A DNA stretch of 33,763 nt from an archaeon GW2011_AR19. Lineage in GTDB: Archaea > Nanobdellota > Nanobdellia > Pacearchaeales > GW2011-AR1. The DNA is taken from assembly GCA_000806015.1 (NCBI GenBank), contig JWKY01000003.1, positions 1 to 33,763 of the forward strand, in the 5' to 3' direction. This document shows positions 23,875 to 30,766 of the stretch, piece after piece. Position numbers and translations under genes: made by a program. Each line of letters begins with the position of its first letter. Within the stretch, counting starts at the first letter, position 1. The notes under the pieces are model-generated. The model saw nothing but the letters and a program-made list of their open reading frames with translations, was not told where the DNA came from and did no database searches.

Positions 23875-24006
23875 TTATTTTAATATGCTGAAAACGAGTA
23901 AACTAACTATTAGCAAAATAATTATTAAAGCAACCCAAGAAACTCCTCCTCTTTTTTCTTGAGCATTTGCTTCTGCATGATTATGTCCTGCTGAGCAACA
24001 ATCCAT
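23875..24006 (-). CDS. 43-aa peptide with N-terminal Cys-Cys/His cluster and one TM (missing from ORF track)
   Basis: Starts MDCCSAGHNHAEANAQEK, then a TM helix VSWVALIIILLIVSLLVF (~22-40) and ends SILK. The Cys-Cys and two His within ten residues form an obvious soft-metal site, probably cytoplasmic given the Lys-Arg before the TM. Its start lies 1 nt beyond the upstream stop with GGAGGA as SD, and its stop is 15 nt before the next start. Not a recognised family. Confidence 0.7.
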   Translation of the reverse strand: MDCCSAGHNHAEANAQEKRGGVSWVALIIILLIVSLLVFSILK

Positions 24007-24007
24007 T

Positions 24008-24289
24008 TTAACATCCTCCGACCATTGCGCTTGATGAAGATGAAGTTGCGCTACCTCCAGCTCCTGCTGGAATTATTCCATGCATTTCATAATTCATTAT
24101 TTCATCTTCTGTCCAGCCAGTTGTATCTATTTTACTATTAACCGATTTCCCGGCAATGTTTGCGCTTCCTGCCTGAAATACAAGATATAAAGCAACTAAA
24201 AATAAAACTCCTATAACAACCCACATTATTAGTTTTCTTTTACATTGTAGCTTTTCTTTTTCTAAAAGAAAAACCCATTTTTTATCCAT
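24008..24289 (-). CDS. 93-aa single-TM peptide ending MVGGC
   Basis: The ORF track begins upstream at residue 1 of a 118-aa frame, inside the previous gene. The real start is the ATG giving MDKKWVFLLEKEK, 1 nt after the previous stop, matching the paralogue's MDKK. One TM (LIMWVVIGVLFLVALYLVF), then an external tail with DTTGWTEDEIMNYEMHGIIPAG and the end SSSAMVGGC. Compared with the 55-aa paralogue it has ~15 extra residues near the N-terminus and ~25 in the tail. Confidence 0.75.
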   Translation of the reverse strand: MDKKWVFLLEKEKLQCKRKLIMWVVIGVLFLVALYLVFQAGSANIAGKSVNSKIDTTGWTEDEIMNYEMHGIIPAGAGGSATSSSSSAMVGGC

Positions 24290-24290
24290 T

Positions 24291-24965
24291 TTAACACCCT
24301 CCGACCATTTCCCCGCCAGATGAAATTTGCCCCTGCTCTGCTCCTCTGTATAAATTGCTTGCAAGATTTACATAATCTGTAGAATCTATTCCATTTGCTT
24401 CAAGAACTTTTGCTTTTTGTTCGTGAATTCCAGGGAAAAATAAAACTTTCCATTTTCCTAATTCAGATAATATTTCATAGTCAGACATTTCAGGATTATT
24501 AATAAGAAGATATTTAGCCAGCCCTCTCATTGCATAACTATGCGCGCATCCGCAGGCTGCCTGACCGTTTGGAAAAATTATTGCATCAGCGCCGCAGCAA
24601 TACTCGCAACTTATTGCGCTTCCTATTTTAATATATCTCGCCATCTGCTCGCTGTTCAGCTCCTTGCTTTCATATGAACTTAATTTTTGAATTACTTCAT
24701 TAGCAAGTTTAGGATTGCTTGCAGAAACATCGTCGTAGCTAACTCCTAATGCTGAACCATAAACTGCAGGAACTCCTGTTGGAATTATATCTGAGCTTAA
24801 AATAGTCGCTCCAGTAATTCCGGCGTCGCCGCTAATATTTGCTCCCGGATTTCCATAAATTTTGCCAGCAGCAAAAACTATAATTAATGCCAATGCTGCA
24901 ACTATTCCTATTTGAATATAAAATTCAACATCTGTTTTTTTTGTTTGTTGACTTGCACTTTCCAT
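24291..24965 (-). CDS. Membrane-anchored Cys-rich protein, 224 aa, first gene of operon 1
   Basis: One N-terminal TM (~17-36), a linker, then an external helical domain with AISCEYCCGADAIIFPNGQAACGCAHSYAMRGLAKYLL (~118-154). The CxxCC...CGCAH arrangement recalls PCYCGC-type metal-binding domains but I cannot claim membership. It ends GGEMVGGC, the tail shared with two downstream peptides. Leaderless start ~25 nt after a TATA box, with the GTGAAACTAGTTTCAC operator just upstream. Probable copper-binding envelope protein. Confidence 0.7.
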   Translation of the reverse strand: MESASQQTKKTDVEFYIQIGIVAALALIIVFAAGKIYGNPGANISGDAGITGATILSSDIIPTGVPAVYGSALGVSYDDVSASNPKLANEVIQKLSSYESKELNSEQMARYIKIGSAISCEYCCGADAIIFPNGQAACGCAHSYAMRGLAKYLLINNPEMSDYEILSELGKWKVLFFPGIHEQKAKVLEANGIDSTDYVNLASNLYRGAEQGQISSGGEMVGGC

Positions 24966-24985
24966 AATTTTTCAAAGAATTAATC

Positions 24986-25041
24986 TTTTATAAATGCTTC
25001 TGTGAAACTAGTTTCACTGGGAGTTTAGCAAGTTTTTTAAA
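24986..25041. promoter_or_regulatory. Divergent promoter region with perfect 16-bp palindrome (operon 1 / regulator)
   Basis: GTGAAACTAGTTTCAC (25002-25017) is fully self-complementary. On its left is the minus-strand TATA (CATTTATAAAAG, ~24986-24996) for operon 1. On its right TTTTTTAAATCC (~25032-25042) serves the plus-strand wHTH gene. One site can therefore control both. The operon 2 promoter has the same core. Confidence 0.75.
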
Positions 25042-25062
25042 TCCAAATTTCATAAAAAGAAT

Positions 25063-25548
25063 ATGGAAAATAAAAACATTGGATTTTTGCTCATTGGAAT
25101 TTCAATTTTAATAATTGTTATAATCTTTTTATATAGTTCTGCTTTAAAAGAAATAAGCGCGGGGTCTTGTTCAATGGAAGAATTTAGCTGTCCTATGAAT
25201 AAATCTATAGACAATCAGACATATATTTCTCTGGGAGTTGTTGCTTTGCTGATGATTGTAGGATTCATTTTAATCTTTTCAAAACCCCAAGAAAGAATAA
25301 TTTTTAAAACCAGAACAATAGAAAAAAAATTCCCAAAAAAAGAAATTAACACTCAGGAACTAAAGCCGGAAGAAAAAGAGATATTAAGATTAGTTCAAAA
25401 TAATAAAGCAATATTTCAGGCAGAGCTTATTGAAAAAACCAAGTTTGGAAAAGCAAAAGTAACTCGTATTTTAGATAGATTAGAAGGAAGAGGATTTGTT
25501 GAGAGAAAAAGAAGGGGAATGACCAACATAGTTGTTTTGAAAGAATAA
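25063..25548 (+). CDS. Membrane-bound winged-helix regulator with Cys/Met loop (candidate copper sensor)
   Basis: TM1 (~7-25) and TM2 (~56-74) enclose an external loop SAGSCSMEEFSCPMNKSIDNQ with two Cys and two Met. The cytoplasmic part (~100-161) is a winged helix: EEKEILRLVQNNKAIFQAELIEKTKFGKAKVTRILDRLEGRGFVERKRRGMTNIVVL, as in archaeal membrane-associated HTH proteins (COG2512 type). It is divergent from operon 1 across a perfect palindrome. Inference: it senses envelope copper and binds TGAAACTRGTTTCA in front of operons 1, 2 and its own gene. Confidence 0.8.
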   Translation: MENKNIGFLLIGISILIIVIIFLYSSALKEISAGSCSMEEFSCPMNKSIDNQTYISLGVVALLMIVGFILIFSKPQERIIFKTRTIEKKFPKKEINTQELKPEEKEILRLVQNNKAIFQAELIEKTKFGKAKVTRILDRLEGRGFVERKRRGMTNIVVLKE

Positions 25549-25621
25549 AAATTATCAGATATGATTTATTATAATAATTTATGTCAAACAATTTAAAAAG
25601 TTCTTCTAAATAAACAATTAT

Positions 25622-27055
25622 ATGTCAACTAAAGATAAAATCGAGCGATTTCGCGGAGGACAAAAATTAATTACAAATAACCGAGCGAGGTCGGGAGTAG
25701 AACTCGGACTTGGAATAAAAAAACCAGTAAGAAGCATTTCAGGAGTAACTCCTTTAACTGTTGTTCTCGCGCCAAAAAAATGCAGCCACGGAACTTGTAT
25801 TTATTGCCCTGGAGGAGAGCATGTCCCTCAAAGTTACACAGATAAAAGTCCGGCAATTATGCGCGCAATGAAATTAAAATATGATCCTTACGAGCAAGTA
25901 AAAGTCAGGCTAAATGTTTTGAAATTAATGAAACATCCAACTGACAAAATTGAAATAATAATCCTCGGAGGAACATTTTTGCAATATCCAAAAAATTACA
26001 AATATAATTTTATAAAAAAAATTTTTGATGCTCTAAACAACAAAGATTCAAAAAATTTAGAAGAAGCAAAAAAAATAAATGAGAAAGCGAAACACAGATG
26101 TGTAGCAATGTGCATTGAAAATCGCCCGGATAATTGCGCCGATAAAGATATTAAAGAAATGCTTAAATTTGGTTGCACAAGAGTTGAAATCGGAGTTCAG
26201 ATGCCCGACGATGAACTTTACAGAAAAACAAACCGAGGACACAATGTTCAAGATGTTGTTGAAGCAACTGAAAGGTTAAAAAATGCAGGATTTAAATTGG
26301 GATATCATATAATGCCAGGCTTGCCCGGAAGCGACAAAGAAAAAGATTTAAAATTATTTAAAAAAATTTTTAAAGATGAAAAATTCCGCCCGGACCAGCT
26401 AAAAATTTACCCCTGCCAAATAATTGAAGATTCACCTCTGGCAAAAACCTACAAATTAATTAAATATACTCCATATAATGAAAAAGAAACAAAAGAAATT
26501 TTAATAAAAATGATGAAAATAATTCCTGATTATTGCAGAGTTATGAGAATGATGAGAGAGTTTCCAAAAGAAAAATTAATTAAAGGAACTGAAAAATTAG
26601 ATTTAAGAAAAGATATTGAAGAAGAATTTAGAAATAAAGGATTAAAAATTAGGGAAATAAGGATGAGAGAAATCGGCTTTAATAAAAAGACTCTTGATTT
26701 AAACGCTAAAATAAAAATAATTGAATACCAAGCTTCTAATGGAAAAGAATATTTTTTGGAATTTATAAATAAAGAAGATATTTTATTTGGCTTATTAAGA
26801 TTAAGAATTTTTGATAAAACAGCAATAATTCGCGAGCTTCATGTTTACGGACAGGCATTAAATTTAGGAGAAGAAGGAGCTGAATCACAGCACATTGGTC
26901 TTGGAAAAAAATTAATGCAAAAAGCAGAAGAAATTGCAAAAGAAAATGGATTTAATAAATTAAAAATTATCTCTGGAGTCGGGGTAAGAGAATATTATAA
27001 AAAACTTGGATATAAATTAGATGATGACAGGGTTTATATGATTAAGAAGTTATGA
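25622..27055 (+). CDS. elp3: Elp3-family tRNA U34 carboxymethyltransferase
   Basis: Radical-SAM plus GNAT enzyme modifying wobble uridine. Radical-SAM cluster CSHGTCIYC (C-x4-C-x2-C, ~54-62), KCSHGTCIYCPGGEHVPQSYTDKSPAIMRA, HRCVAMCIENRPD, GCTRVEIGVQ, YHIMPGLPGSD. The C-terminal GNAT domain has RELHVYGQALNLGEE and QHIGLGKKLMQKAEE then YYKKLGYKL. At 477 aa it is short: residues before KKPVRSISGV number only ~31, about half or less of the usual archaeal N-terminal region, and those are encoded by a family A repeat. Confidence 0.95.
   Translation: MSTKDKIERFRGGQKLITNNRARSGVELGLGIKKPVRSISGVTPLTVVLAPKKCSHGTCIYCPGGEHVPQSYTDKSPAIMRAMKLKYDPYEQVKVRLNVLKLMKHPTDKIEIIILGGTFLQYPKNYKYNFIKKIFDALNNKDSKNLEEAKKINEKAKHRCVAMCIENRPDNCADKDIKEMLKFGCTRVEIGVQMPDDELYRKTNRGHNVQDVVEATERLKNAGFKLGYHIMPGLPGSDKEKDLKLFKKIFKDEKFRPDQLKIYPCQIIEDSPLAKTYKLIKYTPYNEKETKEILIKMMKIIPDYCRVMRMMREFPKEKLIKGTEKLDLRKDIEEEFRNKGLKIREIRMREIGFNKKTLDLNAKIKIIEYQASNGKEYFLEFINKEDILFGLLRLRIFDKTAIIRELHVYGQALNLGEEGAESQHIGLGKKLMQKAEEIAKENGFNKLKIISGVGVREYYKKLGYKLDDDRVYMIKKL
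25641..25703 (+). repeat. Family A repeat copy inside the elp3 coding sequence
   Basis: TCGAGCGATTTCGCGGAGG... then CCGAGCGAGGTCGGGAGTAG: the same two half-hairpins, in the same order and with nearly the same spacing (39 versus 40 nt between CGGAGGACAA and GGGAGTAGAA) as the intergenic copy at 13728. It encodes IERFRGGQKLITNNRARSGVE in frame. Confidence 0.7.
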
Positions 27056-27265
27056 AAAAACCTGCTTACAAGCTCACTCGCGAAGTCGCTCAGATTTTTT
27101 AATAAATTGATTGTAACAGCTTTTTGATTATTAATTGCCGGGATTAATTCAACTTTTTGAGATATTACGGTGATAACTTTTTTCTTAGCATAGAAATCTG
27201 CACTTGTGCGATTTCGGAGCAAATAAATTCATTTTTCCTTTGGAAAAATGCAAATTTAAAAAATC
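27056..27265. repeat. 210-bp gap with two degenerate family A copies
   Basis: No gene seen. Reverse-strand GAGCGACTTCGCGAGTGAGCT (27071-27092) and plus-strand TGCGATTTCGGAGCAAAT (27206-27223) are family A left halves in opposite orientation. The annotated ORF at 27034-27222 is a shadow. Confidence 0.5.
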
Positions 27266-28162
27266 TTAAATCCTAATCTCCCCAGTCTGCCAATCTCTTA
27301 AAATATGTCTTGCTGTTCTGTCTTCATCAACAAACCCGCCTTTTTTTAAAAATCCTTTTTTTCTTCCAAGTTCTTCAATTAAAATTTCTGAATCTCCGTT
27401 GGTTTGAATATCATAAAATTTTTCTAAAATCTGAGGATAGACGCTGATTAATTTTGCAACTACAATTTCCGGATCTTTTACCTGGCTAAATGAACGGCCT
27501 CCGGCTATTGTTTGTTTTGATATTTTGTCTTTTTCAAGGTGAGTGTATTGTTCTTCCGGAATTACTCCCGGGCTGTCAAGTATAAAAATATTCTCATCTA
27601 ATTTTAATTTTTGAATTCCTTTTGTAAATCCCGCTTCTGAACCGACTCCTGCTGAACTTTTCCCAATTAACAAATTTATCAAAGAACTTTTGCCTGTATT
27701 TGGGTAGCCAATTATTCCAACAAGAATTTTTTCTCCAAAAGGTTTTTTAATTTTTTTAGATAAAATTTTTATTAAATTCCTTAATTTTTTTATATCCCTC
27801 CTTTCTTTACAGGAGATTAAAATGCTCGGAAATAAATTAATTTTCTTTTCTTTTTTATTTAATAAAAGATCTGATTTATTTAAAACATAAATCAATTTCT
27901 TATTTTGTTTATGCCCTTTATGCAAAATTTCCTGTTTTGTATCTTTATGCCCTTCCTTAGGGTATTCCTTAGGGTATTTTTTTATTTGCTCTTCAATTTC
28001 AGGGTTTCTGGTTTCTTCAATAAATCTTGCATCAAGAATCTCCAAAATTATATCTGAATCCCGAATAATTTTTAAAATAAGCATTGGATATTTCCCGCGT
28101 TGTTTGTTTATATTTTCAGTATGCCTTGTTCTTCTTGAAGAAAAACTGTATCTTGGTTTCAT
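27266..28162 (-). CDS. Circularly permuted GTPase (YlqF/RbgA-Nog2 type)
   Basis: Motif order is G4-G5-G1-G3: YVLNKSDLL, then ISCKE, then GYPNTGKSSLINLL (P-loop), then FILDSPGVIPE, the permuted arrangement of ribosome-assembly GTPases. The front has IIRDSDIILEILDARFIEETRNPEIE. I start at MKPRYSFSSRRTRH, where family similarity begins. The ORF track starts 54 codons earlier at a TTG; that extension consists largely of family B repeats and may be 5' UTR. The predicted role is large-subunit assembly. Confidence 0.85.
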   Translation of the reverse strand: MKPRYSFSSRRTRHTENINKQRGKYPMLILKIIRDSDIILEILDARFIEETRNPEIEEQIKKYPKEYPKEGHKDTKQEILHKGHKQNKKLIYVLNKSDLLLNKKEKKINLFPSILISCKERRDIKKLRNLIKILSKKIKKPFGEKILVGIIGYPNTGKSSLINLLIGKSSAGVGSEAGFTKGIQKLKLDENIFILDSPGVIPEEQYTHLEKDKISKQTIAGGRSFSQVKDPEIVVAKLISVYPQILEKFYDIQTNGDSEILIEELGRKKGFLKKGGFVDEDRTARHILRDWQTGEIRI

Positions 28163-28164
28163 TT

Positions 28165-28257
28165 GATAAACTTCCTGTTTAGCGAATGAATACAAAAATT
28201 TCTTGTTTCGCTTGACGTCTTCGGAAAGCGAATGAAAACTTCCAGTTTGCTTTTTGC
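28165..28257 (-). repeat. Family B repeats, copies B2 and partial B3, upstream of the GTPase
   Basis: B2 (28207-28257) is 43/50 identical to B1 with the same TTCGCTT/AAGCGAA arms and, if translated in the extended GTPase frame, gives KKQTGSFHSLSEDVKRNKK. B3 (28166-28187) contains AAACTTCCTGTTTAGCGAATG, the same blocks in reordered arrangement. Confidence 0.7.
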
Positions 28258-28440
28258 TTTCATAGATAATTGATGAAAAAGCAGTTTTTAAAAATAGCTG
28301 GTTAAGAAAACCCTTAAGATTCAAAAATTTATAGAAAAGTATTTAAAGAAAAGTGATTTTTTCTATTTAAATTTGTCATTTTTGTATAAAGACACAAACT
28401 TTATAAATAAATTTAAGCAAAATATCTAAAAAACATTAAA

Positions 28441-29640
28441 ATGAAAGAAATAGATAAATCAAGAGCAGAGGTATATAATCTAAGTACTTTTAAACCTGAA
28501 CAATGCGGAATTGCTTCCTGGACAGAAGACAAAATAAATTATTCTCATGGAATTGATCCCTCTTTTAGAAATAGGGTGATTGCTGTTAATGGATTTAGAA
28601 ATAAAAACGAGTACTCTGATTTTGTTGATTTTTGTATTGACAGAGATAATTTAAGCGATTATAGGACCGCAGCCAAGTTTATTAATAATAATCCAAATGC
28701 GAAAGTTGTAGGAATTCAGCATGAATTTGGCATTTTTGGTGGAAAAGAAATTAATGGGAAACGCACTGGAGACTATTTATTAGAATTTATAAATCACTTA
28801 AAAAAACCAATTGTTACAACATGCCATACTGCTTTAGACGCCCCAATTAATGAAAAAGAGATTTCAATTTTTAATGAAAGAAAAAAAGTTCTTAAAGAAA
28901 TTCTCTATAAATCAGATAAAGTTATTGCGATTTCTAATACTGCAAAAGAAATATTGATAAAATATGGAATTAAGCCAGACAAAATAGAAGTAATTCTTCA
29001 TGGAACCCATAAATTTAATGAACTGCCAAAACATTCAAAAAAAATTTTGGGGCTGGAAAAAAAATTTGTAATGTCTATGGTTGGATTAGTTAGACAAAAA
29101 AGAGGCATAGAATATGTTATTAAATCTTTACCACCGGTTATTGAAAAATATCCTAATTTTTTATTTGTTATTTCTGGAAAAACGCATCCAAAAGAGTTTA
29201 TTGGAGATAAAGAGCCGTATAGGAATTTTTTAAAAAGTGAAGTTTCGAAATTAAAATTAGAGAATAATGTTTTATTTGTAAATAGATATCTTCCTCTGAA
29301 TAGTTTATTAAGATATATTCAAGCTTCAGATTTATGTATCACTCCCTATACAGATCCAAGACAAACTTCAAGCGGAGTATTAAGTTATAGCATTGGATTA
29401 GGAAAACCAGTTATTTCAACACCCTTTAATTATGCTAAAGAGTTACTTAGCGACGGAAAAGGAGTAATCTTGCCAGATTTTAATAATCCGGATTCTATGT
29501 CTAAAGCAATTTTAAATTTATTAAACAATCCAGAAAAAATACAAAGTATAAAAGAAAAGATAGCTCCTCTTAAAGAAGATATGCTATGGGAAAATGTTGC
29601 TAAGAAGTATATAAAAATAGAAAAAAGTTTAATTTCTTAA
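28441..29640 (+). CDS. GT4-family glycosyltransferase (GT-B fold)
   Basis: Opens STFKPEQCGIASWTEDKINY, the N-terminal domain of group 1 glycosyltransferases. C-terminal donor domain: FVMSMVGLVRQKRGIEYVIKSLPPVIEKYPNFLFVISGKTHP, NNVLFVNRYLPLNSLLRYIQASDLCITPY, and the nucleotide-sugar-binding TSSGVLSYSIGLGKPVISTPFNYAKELL. 399 aa. Start-stop spacing to the next gene is 1 nt, so the two are an operon. Likely transfers mannose or glucose, but the donor is not decided by sequence. Confidence 0.88.
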   Translation: MKEIDKSRAEVYNLSTFKPEQCGIASWTEDKINYSHGIDPSFRNRVIAVNGFRNKNEYSDFVDFCIDRDNLSDYRTAAKFINNNPNAKVVGIQHEFGIFGGKEINGKRTGDYLLEFINHLKKPIVTTCHTALDAPINEKEISIFNERKKVLKEILYKSDKVIAISNTAKEILIKYGIKPDKIEVILHGTHKFNELPKHSKKILGLEKKFVMSMVGLVRQKRGIEYVIKSLPPVIEKYPNFLFVISGKTHPKEFIGDKEPYRNFLKSEVSKLKLENNVLFVNRYLPLNSLLRYIQASDLCITPYTDPRQTSSGVLSYSIGLGKPVISTPFNYAKELLSDGKGVILPDFNNPDSMSKAILNLLNNPEKIQSIKEKIAPLKEDMLWENVAKKYIKIEKSLIS

Positions 29641-29641
29641 T

Positions 29642-30547
29642 ATGAGTTATATAAATTTTTTGTTAAAAAAATTTCAAAAAGAAAAAATTATTAGATATAA
29701 TAAATTAAATTTTAAAGGAGTTGGGGATTTTAGTGTTTACAATCCTTCTGCATCGTTTAATTATTTAGGCAGAGAATATATCTTTGGAAGAGTTGAAAAA
29801 AAAGAAGAAAAAAGTAATTCTTGGGTAATATTATTTAAAAAAATCGATTCTTTTTGGGAACCTGAATTTAAATTTAAAAGTTTAAAACTTGAAGATCCAT
29901 TTATTGCATTTATAGATAATAAATTTATTTTAGGAGGAACTGAAGTTAAAAAAAGAATTTTTTCTAAAAAAGTCAAATTCAGAGGAGTTTTTTATTCAGG
30001 CAAAGATGTTTTTTCTTTGGAAAGATTTTTTGAAGGTCCTTGGGGAATGAAAGACATACGATTAACTCAATTAGATTCTAATAAGATCGGAGTTTTTACA
30101 AGACCTATGGGGGGAAAATTCAAGAGAGGAAGAATAGGATTTAATGTGATTAATTCCCTAAATGAATTAACGATTAAAGCAATCAATGAAGCAGAAATCA
30201 TAAAAATCCCTTTTTCAGAAGATGAATGGACGGGAGTAAATGATATAATAATTTTAAATAAAAAATTGCTTGGAATATTAGCGCATGTCGCTTGTTCTAG
30301 GGGAAAATTTAAAGAAAAATTTTATTATCCGGCTAGTTTCTGTTTTGATATTTCTGAAAAAAAAGCATTTAATTTCAAAATTCTTTTTACAAGAGCTAAT
30401 CTCCCATTTGGTTGGTCAAAAAACCCTCTTTTATATAATGTAGTTTTTCCTGGAGGAATAACAAAACAAAAAAAAGAATTTAAAATTTCGGCAGGTGTAG
30501 GAGATTACGAAGCATATGAAATTGTTCTAAAAAATCCTTTTAAATAA
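29642..30547 (+). CDS. DUF1861 family five-bladed-propeller protein (GH130-related)
   Basis: Family signature GPWGMKDIRLTQLDSNKIGVFTRPMGGKFKRGRIGFNVI (~130-170), EDEWTGVNDIIILNKKLLGILAHVA and KISAGVGDYEAYEIVL. DUF1861 proteins are predicted propellers related to GH43/GH130 glycosidases and phosphorylases. Coupled to the GT4 gene, which suggests one enzyme builds and one breaks or trims the same glycan (for example a mannose oligomer). No signal peptide, so cytoplasmic. Confidence 0.75.
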   Translation: MSYINFLLKKFQKEKIIRYNKLNFKGVGDFSVYNPSASFNYLGREYIFGRVEKKEEKSNSWVILFKKIDSFWEPEFKFKSLKLEDPFIAFIDNKFILGGTEVKKRIFSKKVKFRGVFYSGKDVFSLERFFEGPWGMKDIRLTQLDSNKIGVFTRPMGGKFKRGRIGFNVINSLNELTIKAINEAEIIKIPFSEDEWTGVNDIIILNKKLLGILAHVACSRGKFKEKFYYPASFCFDISEKKAFNFKILFTRANLPFGWSKNPLLYNVVFPGGITKQKKEFKISAGVGDYEAYEIVLKNPFK

Positions 30548-30563
30548 AGAATTTAGAGATATA

Positions 30564-30676
30564 CGCCCCGTCCGAGATTCGAACTCGGGTCACCGCCGTG
30601 CTTTCTCGCTTCACTTGAAGTTATCTCGTATGACGAGCTGAAAGGGCAGCATTCTTGGCCACTGAACTAACGGGGC
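30564..30676 (-). tRNA. tRNA-Glu (anticodon UUC) with 40-nt intron
   Basis: Exon 1 spans 30676-30639, intron 30638-30599, exon 2 30598-30564. Acceptor GCCCCGT/ACGGGGC, anticodon stem CTGCC/GGCGG, loop CTTTCAC (TTC), T-arm CCGAG-TTCGAAT-CTCGG. The splice region is a canonical bulge-helix-bulge: CTTT/AAAG four-pair helix between 3-nt bulges CAG and CAC, with inner stem CTCG/CGAG, giving cuts CA^G and CA^C at position 37/38. Discriminator G. Confidence 0.95.
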
Positions 30677-30766
30677 AAATTATACAAATTATAAAACTTT
30701 AAGAATAAATCAGTTTTTAAAAGTAACTTTAATAAACTTTAAATATAATCTTTTCCTATTTCTTTA

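Noticed and set aside
27034-27222. Minus-strand ORF, 62 aa, between elp3 and the GTPase gene
   Set aside because: Made of degenerate family A repeats and the elp3 end; no SD, TATA or domain.
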